DNA of 64,000 nucleotides, from positions 1 to 64,000 of the forward strand of contig NZ_JAHWFK010000001.1 in the NCBI RefSeq assembly GCF_019710575.1, read 5' to 3'. Shown piece by piece: positions 26,322-33,780 of the stretch. Every line of letters begins with the position of its first letter. Positions within the stretch are counted from its first letter, which is position 1. The stretch is from Paractinoplanes polyasparticus (lineage in GTDB: Bacteria > Actinomycetota > Actinomycetes > Mycobacteriales > Micromonosporaceae). The notes beneath the pieces are model-generated. The model did no database searches, was not told the origin of the DNA, and worked only from the letters and a program-made list of their open reading frames with translations. The position numbers were made by a program, and so were the translations under genes.

Positions 26322-26445
26322 TAACGTCGTCGAGGACGACACCCAGGTCGAGGCGGAGGCGGCCGAGCCGGCTCCCGCGCCACTGATCATGCTGGAGACG
26401 CCGGACGACTCCGGTGTCTGCGCCGTCGACGGGTGGTGCGACTGA
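26311..26445 (+). CDS. 44-residue two-cysteine acidic peptide (possible RiPP-like or thiol-switch peptide)
   Basis: This short gene encodes an acidic, alanine/glutamate-rich leader-like region (about 1-24), a short hydrophobic patch (LIMLET, 25-30) and a C-terminal GVCAVDGWCD with Cys37 and Cys43. No family was recognised. Its TGA overlaps the ATG of the DsbA/FrnE gene, giving translational coupling and arguing for a real gene. It could be a substrate or partner of that oxidoreductase, or a modified-peptide precursor. Start choice rests on the overlap, codon usage and a promoter placed for leaderless expression. Confidence 0.6.
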   Translation: MQSSNVVEDDTQVEAEAAEPAPAPLIMLETPDDSGVCAVDGWCD

Positions 26446-27131
26446 TGAGCGGCAGCGTCTTCGGCCCCGCGGCCGAGCCGATCGTCATCGACGTCTGGAG
26501 CGACGTCGTCTGCCCGTTCTGCTACCTGGGCAACGCCGTCCTCAAAGAGGCGGTGGACCAGTTCCCGCACGGCAGCGCGGTGCAGGTCCGCTATCACAGC
26601 TTCCAGCTCAACCCCGGCTTCCCGGTCGGTGAGGCCGTCCTGGCCGACGACTACCTCGCCCAGCAGTACGGCATGCCCAAGGCTCAGATCGAGGCCTCGC
26701 ACGCCCAGCTGGCGGCCCGGGGCGCCCAGTCCGGCCTCGACTACCGGTTCCCGGCCACGATGATGATCAACACGCTCGACGCCCACCGCATGATCCACCT
26801 GGCCAAGGCCCACGACGCCGAGCCGGCCATGGTCGACCGCCTGTTCCGGGCCGAGTTCACCGACGGCCTCAACCTGGCCGACCACGGCGTGCTGGCCGAC
26901 CTGGCGGCCGAGCTCGGGCTCGACCGTGCCGAGGCGCTGAAGGCGCTCGAGACCAAGGCCTACGAGCAGGACATCCGGGCCGACCTGGCCCGCGCCCGCG
27001 AACTGGGCATCAGCGGCGTCCCGTTCTTCGTCTTCGACAACAAGCGGGCCGTCTCCGGCGCCCAGCCGATCGAGCTGTTCCGCCAGGCGCTCGACGTGAC
27101 CTGGCAGGACAGGGCAGCCTCCCCCGCATGA
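26445..27131 (+). CDS. DsbA-family (FrnE-like) thiol oxidoreductase
   Basis: A 228-residue cytosolic thioredoxin-fold protein with redox motif Cys23-Pro-Phe-Cys26 in VWSDVVCPFCYLG. A helical insertion (about 70-150) and the cis-Pro segment ISGVPFFVFDNK (near 188) are typical of FrnE/2-hydroxychromene isomerase-like DsbA proteins. ATG 26445 overlaps the peptide stop (TGATG); an earlier in-frame GTG at 26433 lies inside the peptide gene and is less likely. It also overlaps the next gene by ATGA. Confidence 0.9.
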   Translation: MSGSVFGPAAEPIVIDVWSDVVCPFCYLGNAVLKEAVDQFPHGSAVQVRYHSFQLNPGFPVGEAVLADDYLAQQYGMPKAQIEASHAQLAARGAQSGLDYRFPATMMINTLDAHRMIHLAKAHDAEPAMVDRLFRAEFTDGLNLADHGVLADLAAELGLDRAEALKALETKAYEQDIRADLARARELGISGVPFFVFDNKRAVSGAQPIELFRQALDVTWQDRAASPA

Positions 27132-27685
27132 GAGCCGACGCCCGGCGCAACGTCGAGGGCATCCGCCGCGCTGCCCTCGACGTGTTCCGCGCCGGCGGCC
27201 TCACCACCCCGCTCGACGAGGTGGCCCGGGCCGCCGGGGTCAGCAAGGGCACCATCTACCACCGCTTCGGCAGCCGCACCGGCCTGATCGACGCGGTGGT
27301 GGAAGAGCTGGTGGCCGAACGCATCGCCGGCATCATCGAGGCGGTCGACGCCCTCGACGGCCCGCTGCTCCGCTTCGAGGAATACCTGCTGCGCACATGG
27401 CTGCTGCAGTTCGACGAGCCCGCGGCCAACGACGTCCTGATGCGGGTCCTCCCCGATTCCGAGCCGCTGACCACCCTGTTCGATCGCGCCTGCCACTTCG
27501 GCGGCCGCCTGCTGCACGAGGCCCAGGCCGCCGGCGTGGTCCGCGCCGACATCACCCCCGACGACCTGGCCTACCTGATCCTCGAGCGCGGTGTCATCGT
27601 GCGGGCCTGCGACCAGCAGACCCGGGACGACTACCGCCGCCGCCTCGACTTCGTCCTGCGAGGCCTGCGCGCCGTCAGAAAGTGA
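27128..27685 (+). CDS. TetR-family transcriptional regulator
   Basis: A 185-residue regulator. The N-terminal helix-turn-helix (about 10-50) reads LDEVARAAGVSKGTIYHRFGSR, followed by a helical ligand domain. ATG 27128 overlaps the DsbA stop, so it belongs to the peptide-DsbA unit and may autoregulate it. The 3' end overlaps the convergent P450 gene by 11 bp. Confidence 0.9.
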   Translation: MRADARRNVEGIRRAALDVFRAGGLTTPLDEVARAAGVSKGTIYHRFGSRTGLIDAVVEELVAERIAGIIEAVDALDGPLLRFEEYLLRTWLLQFDEPAANDVLMRVLPDSEPLTTLFDRACHFGGRLLHEAQAAGVVRADITPDDLAYLILERGVIVRACDQQTRDDYRRRLDFVLRGLRAVRK

Positions 27686-28871
27686 CCGGCAGCGAAGCCA
27701 GGCGGTGGCCGATCGGCAGGCTCGGCGTCCAGTCCGGCGTCGCGTAGGCGGGGCGGAGGTCCGGGCAGCGGTCGAGCAGGATCCGCAGGCACTCGTCCGT
27801 CTCCATGCGGGCCAGCGCCGCGCCCAGGCAGTAGTAGGTGCCCATGCCGAAGCTGAGATGCCGGCTGCCCCGGCGGGTGACGTCGAAGCGGTCCGGGTCG
27901 GCGAAGACCTCCGGGTCGCGGTTCGCCGCCATGAGGGCCAGATAGACATGCTTGCCGGCCGGCACGCTCGTCCCGGCCAGCTCGACGGGCTCGGTGGTCA
28001 CCCGGCCGATGACGCCGGCCGGGCCGTCGCATCGCAACATCTCCTCGACGGCGAGCGGCATCCGGGCCGGGTCCTCGCGCAGCAGCGCCAACTGGCCGGG
28101 GTTGTCGAAGAGCAGGACGAGGCCGTTGGCGATCAGGTTGGCCGTGGTCTCGTGGCCGGCGAAGAGCAGCAGCACGCAGTTGGCCACCGCCTCGTCCTCG
28201 GTGAGGACGCCCTCGGCCTCGGCCGCCATGAACGTGCTCAGCACGTCGTCGCGAGGCTCGCGGCGGCGGTCGGCCGCGAGCAGTCGCAGGTAGTCGTGCA
28301 TCTCGAGCATGCTGCGCTGGGCCTGCAGCAACTGCCGGCGGTCGCCCAGGCCGAAGATCGGCACGATGTCCCGGGACCACGCCTGCAACTGCTCACGATC
28401 GCTGACCGGCATGCCGAGCAGCTCGGCGATCACGTTCGCGGGCAGCGGGTACGCCAGGTCGCGGACCACATCCATCTGCCCCTTGGACGCGACCGCGTCG
28501 ATCAGCTCGTGCGTGAACTCGCGCACCCGCGGACGCAACTGGTCGACCATCGCCGGGGTGAAGTAACGCTTGAGCAGTTGCTGGAAGCGGACATGGTCGG
28601 CCGGGACGGTGTGCCCCATCCACATCTCGATGGATCGGCGGACCGGCTCCAGCTCCTCCTGCTCGGCCGGGCTGAGGCGCTGGAGGACCCGCAACATGTT
28701 GGCGGTGTCGAGGCGCTTGTTCCGCAGCGCCGCGTCGACGTCGGCGTACCGGGTCAGCAGGTAGGCGTCGAGCCGCGGCAGCCAGGCGATCGGGCTCTCG
28801 GCGCGGACTCTGTGCAGGAAGGCGTCGGGGTCAGCCATCGCCTCGGGGGCGAACAGGTCGTATTCCCTCAT
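27675..28871 (-). CDS. Cytochrome P450
   Basis: A 398-residue soluble actinobacterial P450. I-helix FAGHETTAN, ExxR-region residues in the K-helix (EEMLRCDGP preceded by LAVEEM) and the heme-binding loop FGMGTYYCLGAALAR are all intact. No redox partner gene is adjacent. It is divergent from the GGDEF-EAL gene and convergent with TetR. The substrate is unknown. Confidence 0.92.
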   Translation of the reverse strand: MREYDLFAPEAMADPDAFLHRVRAESPIAWLPRLDAYLLTRYADVDAALRNKRLDTANMLRVLQRLSPAEQEELEPVRRSIEMWMGHTVPADHVRFQQLLKRYFTPAMVDQLRPRVREFTHELIDAVASKGQMDVVRDLAYPLPANVIAELLGMPVSDREQLQAWSRDIVPIFGLGDRRQLLQAQRSMLEMHDYLRLLAADRRREPRDDVLSTFMAAEAEGVLTEDEAVANCVLLLFAGHETTANLIANGLVLLFDNPGQLALLREDPARMPLAVEEMLRCDGPAGVIGRVTTEPVELAGTSVPAGKHVYLALMAANRDPEVFADPDRFDVTRRGSRHLSFGMGTYYCLGAALARMETDECLRILLDRCPDLRPAYATPDWTPSLPIGHRLASLPVTF

Positions 28872-28966
28872 GGCCCGATTCTGGCCGCTTCCAGTGATCG
28901 TTATCTATGCCCGAATCGGCGGTGGGTGGCAGCCGGCCCGGGTCCGCGAGAAACTCGCCGCCGGGT

Positions 28967-28980
28967 GAACGTGAACGTTC
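28967..28980. promoter_or_regulatory. Palindrome GAACGT-GA-ACGTTC
   Basis: A perfect 6-2-6 inverted repeat in the 151-bp gap between the divergent P450 and GGDEF-EAL genes, about 43 bp before the GTG at 29023. It could be an operator; no regulator is assigned. Confidence 0.35.
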
Positions 28981-29022
28981 GGGGGAGATCAGCTCTACAT
29001 CGGAGCCGTTAGGGTCGGGCCC

Positions 29023-31374
29023 GTGACGCGGGATGTGCTCGAGCCGACAGCTCGCCGGTATGTGCTGGCCACCGCCGCCGTCGCCGCAATCGGAACGCTC
29101 TGGTGCGTGGTCTATCTGCGGACCGGCGCCGGACCGGAGACGATCGCGTACCTGTTCGTCCCGGTCAACGCGGCCCTGGCGACCGCGTCCGTCCACCGGC
29201 TGACCCGCGTCGCGAGCGGGCTCGATCCCGTGGCGCGGCGATTCTGGCGGGCCATCCTGCTCGCCGTCGGCCTGAACACGATCGGCTACGCGTGGCTGGC
29301 GGTGGACATGTTCGCCCACCCCGACGAGGTCCGCACGCGCAGCATGCCGGCGCCGGCGGCGGCCCTCGCGATCCTCGGCTTCCTGATCGCCATCTGGGCG
29401 TTGGCTCGCGTGCCGGTGGGCGCGGCGCACGGCGCCGAGCGGTGGCGGATGACCCTGGACCGGATGATCGCGTTCCTCGGCTGCGCGGCCGTGCTCTGGT
29501 ATCTCGGGCTGGCCCCGATGCTGGCCGCCCGCGAGCCGTGGAGCCCTCAGGCGACAGCTCTGGTCGGACTCGGGTTCCTGGTCGCCGTCGGGTCCGCGAC
29601 CAAGGTGTCGTACATCGCCGGCGGCCCGGTCGACCGGGTGGCGATGCGTCTCGTCGCGGCCGCCGGCGGTGTTCCGGCCGCCGCCTGCGCGGTGCTCGCG
29701 GTCCAGTTCGGCTATCTCGCCAGCGTCCCGGCCGGCTCGATCGTCCTGCCCCTGGCCCCAGTGGCGATCGCCCTGGGCGTGGCCGCGCAGGAACGGGCCG
29801 AACGCGGGCTACGCCGGCCGCCGGCCCGGGTCGGGGTGCTGCTGCCCTACCTGGCCATGGTGCTGGTCGACGTGCCGCTGATCGCCGTGGCGTTCGGCGC
29901 GCCGTTGCGCCCGCCCGTGCGGGTGGTGCTGATCGCCGCCGTCGTAGTGACCGCGCTGGTCATGGTCCGGCAATATCTCGCGTACCGGGAGAACTCCCGC
30001 CTGCTGCGGAACGCGCGCTTTCAGGAGGAACGGCTTCAGTACGAGGTCAGCCACGACGGTCTGACCGGGCTGGCCAACCGGGCGCTGTTCCGCGACCGGC
30101 TCACCACCGAGCTGGCCACCGGCGGCCCGACCACCGTGCTGCTGCTCGACCTGGACGACTTCAAGGCCGTCAACGACCTGCTCGGGCACGGGGTCGGCGA
30201 CCGGCTGCTGGTCTCGGTGTCGCTGCTGCTGCACACCGAGGTGGGCGGCCGGGGGCTGCCGGCCCGCGTCGGCGGCGACGAGTTCGCCGTGGTGCTGAAC
30301 GGGAACGGGCTGGACGCCGAGCACCTGGCCGAGCGGCTGCTGACCGCGCTGTCACATCCGATCAGTGAGCACCGGCTGCTGGTGCAGGCGAGCATCGGCA
30401 TCGCCACCGCGGCGCCGGAGGCGACCGTCGACTCGGTGCTGCGGGACGCCGACGTCGCGATGTAGACGGCCAAACAGCGGGGCAAGGCGGGGTTCGTACG
30501 CTATGTGGACGGCATGGGCGAGCCGGTGCTGGCGCACATGCAACTCGGCGCCGAACTGCGCCGCGCTCTCGACAACGACGAGTTCCGGGTGGTCTACCAG
30601 CCGATCGTGCGGCTCGACGGCAACCGGGTGATCGGCGTCGAGGCCCTGGTCCGCTGGCACCACCCGGGCCGCGGCCTGGTCGGCCCGGGCGATTTCATCC
30701 CGGCCGCCGAACGGACCGGCCTGATCGTGCCGCTGGGCCGCTTCGTGCTGCGCGAGACATGCCGTCAGGCCGCGGCGTGGCTCGACGAGTTCGGCCCCGA
30801 CGCGCTGAAGGAAGCCGCCCTCAACGTCTCCGCCCGGCAGCTGCACGACCCCGACTTCGTGTCCGAGGTCGCCAAGACGCTGGCCGACAGCGGCCTGCCC
30901 TGCGAGCGCCTGGTGCTGGAGGTGACCGAATCGGCGGTCCTGCGCGGCCCCCAGGTCTCCCGGGCGCTGCACGAACTCGACCGCATGGGCATCCGGCTCG
31001 CCCTCGACGACTTCGGCACCGGCGAGTCGTCACTGAGCCTGCTGCGGGCCTTCCCCGCCGCCATCGTCAAACTGGACAAGTCCTTCGTCGACGGCATCGA
31101 GATCGACGACGGTCAGCCGGCCGCGGCCGACGCCCGCCAGGCGGTGGCCCGGGCGGTGATCCAGCTCGCGCACGCCCTGGGCCTCGACACCGTGGCCGAG
31201 GGGATCGAGAGCCCCGAGCAGGTGGCCGCGCTGCGCGAGCTCGGCTACACCCTGGGCCAGGGCTTCCACCTGGCCGAGCCGATGACCGCCGACGGCGTCT
31301 CCCGCCTGCTGGCCCGCCAGCAGTCCCTTCAGCCCGGCCTCGTGAAGCACAACGGCAACGCGTTCGGCCCGTGA
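29023..31374 (+). pseudogene. Membrane GGDEF-EAL protein interrupted by an in-frame TAG
   Basis: A c-di-GMP turnover protein of ~783 codons. About eight N-terminal helices (1-320) lead to a GGDEF domain with intact GGDEF (417-421) and an EAL domain with VEALVRWH (EAL 540-542), DDFGTG and KLDKSFVDG. Codon 481 is TAG (30463-30465), exactly where the family has Tyr in DADVAM-Y-xAK, and the frame continues unbroken with TAKQRGKAGF. One substitution (TAC or TAT to TAG) explains it. Truncation would separate cyclase and phosphodiesterase; readthrough, internal restart near 30505 or a sequencing error are alternatives. Confidence 0.85.
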
Positions 31375-32516
31375 GTGCCGATCGCCGGACGCCAGGTGAC
31401 CTGGCCGGTGACGACCGGCGGTGAGAACCGGCGGGCCAGGATCGGCAGCGCCTCGCTCAACTGGGCGTGGGCCAGCGCCGAGCCGAGGCAGTAGTGCGGG
31501 CCGGCCCCGAACTGCAGCAGGGGCGCATCGCGGACAGCCGTGATGTCGAAGGCGTCGCCGCCCGGATAGGCGAGCGGATCCCTCTGGGCCGCCTGCACCG
31601 CCATCGTCACGAACGTGCCGGCCGCGACGGCCAGGCCGCGGTAGTCGATATCCTCGGTCGCCCGCCGGAACACACTGGCCGCCGACGGACGCCACCGCAT
31701 AACCTCGGTGACGGCCCGATCGGCCAGCTCGGGCCGCTCCCGCAGCAGCCCCCACTGCGCCGGATGCTCGGCGAACGTCACCATCGCGTTCGACAACTGG
31801 TGGAGTGTGTTGTCGTGCGCCCCGAAAACGAGCGTGACGACGAGGTTCCGAAGTTCTGCCCGGCTCACCGTCCGCTCGTCCCGCCACACGGCGACCATCC
31901 GGGAGATCAGGTCATCGGCCGGACGAGCCATCTTGACGTCGATCAGCGACTCGACGTACCCGTCCAGCCCGGCCACAGCCCGTTCCACCCGGGACACCGT
32001 GTCACCGCCGGCGGCCAGCGCGAAGATCAGCCCGATGTCGCTCGACCAGACGCTGAACAGGTCGTGGTCGTCAGCGGGAACGCCGAGCAGCTCCCCCATG
32101 ACCGCCAGCGGCAGCCGGCTCGCGAACGCCTCGACGAATTCGACGTCCCCGGCCGCCTCGACCTCGTCGGCCAGCGCCTCCACCGTCTCCCGGATGAACG
32201 GCCGCACCTGCTCGACCATGCGCGGCGTGAACGCCCGGCCGACCAGCCCCCGCAGCCGCCGATGGTCCGCCCCGTCATGGTTGACGATCATCGGAGCCCA
32301 CCAGTCGTGGATCGGCCCCGACGTGACGCCGTGCTGAATCAGATACCCGTCGCCGCCATGGTCGAGCCGCCTGTCCCGCAACAGCTCCTGAGTCTCGGCA
32401 TACCGCAACACCAGCGGCCCGAGCGGACTCTCGGCCCACCACCCGGCCGCCTGGGCGGCGAACACCTCCGGCGCCGTGAAGTCGAAGCCCGGATCAACTA
32501 CATTGAGGTACGGCAT
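31329..32516 (-). CDS. Cytochrome P450
   Basis: A 395-residue P450. ATG 32516 (MPYLNVVDPGFDF) has a GAGGGGG ribosome-binding site; an upstream ATG at 32564 does not. I-helix LVFGAHDNTLHQ shows His-Asp-Asn in place of the usual Gly-x-[DE]-T, as in some biosynthetic P450s. The heme loop FGAGPHYCLGSALAH is intact. The 3' end overlaps the convergent EAL-coding end by 46 bp. Substrate and redox partner are unknown. Confidence 0.9.
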   Translation of the reverse strand: MPYLNVVDPGFDFTAPEVFAAQAAGWWAESPLGPLVLRYAETQELLRDRRLDHGGDGYLIQHGVTSGPIHDWWAPMIVNHDGADHRRLRGLVGRAFTPRMVEQVRPFIRETVEALADEVEAAGDVEFVEAFASRLPLAVMGELLGVPADDHDLFSVWSSDIGLIFALAAGGDTVSRVERAVAGLDGYVESLIDVKMARPADDLISRMVAVWRDERTVSRAELRNLVVTLVFGAHDNTLHQLSNAMVTFAEHPAQWGLLRERPELADRAVTEVMRWRPSAASVFRRATEDIDYRGLAVAAGTFVTMAVQAAQRDPLAYPGGDAFDITAVRDAPLLQFGAGPHYCLGSALAHAQLSEALPILARRFSPPVVTGQVTWRPAIGTHGPNALPLCFTRPG

Positions 32517-32575
32517 GTGTGCCCCCTCGTAGGCGTGCAATCGAGTCTCTCGCACGCCCGCCAAGACCGGAACGC

Positions 32576-33025
32576 TCAGTCAGGAATCAGCTGACCCCCG
32601 TCGGAGTACCGCTCCCACCACGTGCCCCGTCGATGTTTCGTCACCACGCCGCCATGACGGGCGAACAACAGAATGTCCCCGTTGAAATCGAAGATGGCGT
32701 CCTCCGACCCGGTGTCCAGCACCCGGCGAACCGCGGTCAGCAGATTCCCCACCGCCCACAGCGGATCAGCCAGCCGGTCCAGACGAAAGACGATCCGGAC
32801 ATACGACTCGGGTTCCCACTCGAATGATCCCTCGTCAGTTTCCAGGTCGAGGTAGCCGTCGCGCCCGGCCGCAATCGTCACGTCGAATCCGTACCGCCCT
32901 TTCAGATCCGCGACAAGACGCGGCGCGACACCGGTCGGGCGCTCGTCGGACGCCGGAAAGGCCCGCTCGGCGACCTGATTCACCGGGGTGTCGCCGGCCA
33001 GTGTCAGCTTGTACTGGGTAGCCAT
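32576..33025 (-). CDS. Probable immunity protein (SitI3-like)
   Basis: A 149-residue soluble protein opening with TQYKLTLAGDTPVNQVAERAF and containing a beta-rich core (YVRIVFRLDR, DAIFDFNGDILLFARHGG). This pattern resembles SitI3-type immunity proteins; the match is from memory and moderate. It overlaps the 3' end of the toxin-like gene by 22 bp, the arrangement expected of a cognate antitoxin/immunity gene. Confidence 0.6.
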   Translation of the reverse strand: MATQYKLTLAGDTPVNQVAERAFPASDERPTGVAPRLVADLKGRYGFDVTIAAGRDGYLDLETDEGSFEWEPESYVRIVFRLDRLADPLWAVGNLLTAVRRVLDTGSEDAIFDFNGDILLFARHGGVVTKHRRGTWWERYSDGGQLIPD

Positions 33026-33735
33026 GGGTGCTCTTCCATCGGTCGATACGGCGGGAGGTCGATCTGCACGATGTCGCCCTCAGGGGTGATCGCTTTGACC
33101 TCCTTGAGCCCTGGAACGGGCCAGTCCGCGAACTGCTTCCTCAGTGCGGACATGTCTCCGCGCCAATCCTCCAAATTCACCACCACCCGCTGGGTCTGAC
33201 CGTCCTCAACCTTCTCCTGGGCCTCGGACCAGATGCCTCGCACAGCCTTCGTGGGCTTGACCGGCGAGTAGCAGTCGAACACCCGCCCTTCGACAAGATA
33301 ATCGGGGTCCTTGCCCGGATCTCCCAGATCGCCGGCGTTCATCCGCGCCTGGGCGACGTCGGCCTTGGACGGGTTCTGCTGGACGTGATAGCCCCGATCA
33401 GCGAGCACGACGGCGCCCGAGTTCTCCATCTCCAGCGAACGGCGGACCTCGGAGTCCTCGCCCGGCTTGATGTCCTTGGGCGGGCCGTACGGGGCGTCGC
33501 CGGGTCGACCGGATCGTCGGGTGAGCCGGTCGTCGGCGTGCTGCCGCTGCGTGTCCGTCGACTCGGGCCGACTGCCGGTGCCGCCGTTCTCCACCGAGCG
33601 CCCGGTCGCCGAGACCTCGGTAACCATTTGTTGCTCGGCTCGGACCGATTCGGTCCCGCCGGTGCGCGAGCGTGACGGTCCGACATCACCGTTCCCGCCG
33701 TGACCCCGGCTTCTCGAAGGCATCCGTCCGCCCAT
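33004..33735 (-). CDS. CdiA-CT-type tRNase toxin-like protein without delivery domain
   Basis: A 243-residue protein. The N-terminal ~95 residues are low-complexity, polar and Gly/Arg/Ser-rich. The C-terminal ~140 residues resemble the CdiA C-terminal nuclease fold: a start with ENSGAVVLADRGYHVQQNPS, then DPDYLVEGRVFDCYSP, IWSEAQEKVEDGQTQRVVVNL and LRKQFADWP. Secretion or export domains are absent, so it is either a truncated polymorphic-toxin tip or delivered by another route. The overlapping immunity-like gene supports toxicity. Confidence 0.65.
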   Translation of the reverse strand: MGGRMPSRSRGHGGNGDVGPSRSRTGGTESVRAEQQMVTEVSATGRSVENGGTGSRPESTDTQRQHADDRLTRRSGRPGDAPYGPPKDIKPGEDSEVRRSLEMENSGAVVLADRGYHVQQNPSKADVAQARMNAGDLGDPGKDPDYLVEGRVFDCYSPVKPTKAVRGIWSEAQEKVEDGQTQRVVVNLEDWRGDMSALRKQFADWPVPGLKEVKAITPEGDIVQIDLPPYRPMEEHPWLPSTS

Positions 33736-33759
33736 CGCCGATCGATAACCGCATCGTAG

Positions 33760-33780
33760 GATCCACCGCCAAGGTGGATC
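33760..33780 (-). terminator. Hairpin at the end of the large TIR gene
   Basis: GATCCACC (33760-33767) and GGTGGATC (33773-33780) form a perfect 8-bp stem with a 5-nt loop overlapping the stop codon of the TIR gene and preceding the toxin gene on the same strand. It may attenuate transcription between the two; no T-run is present. Confidence 0.4.

Noticed and set aside
27675..28871. P450 as a modifying enzyme of the 44-aa peptide (P450-type RiPP)
   Set aside because: The P450 is on the opposite strand, convergent with TetR and with its own divergent promoter; the peptide tail lacks the Tyr/Trp-rich cores known for such RiPPs. Only weak context links them.
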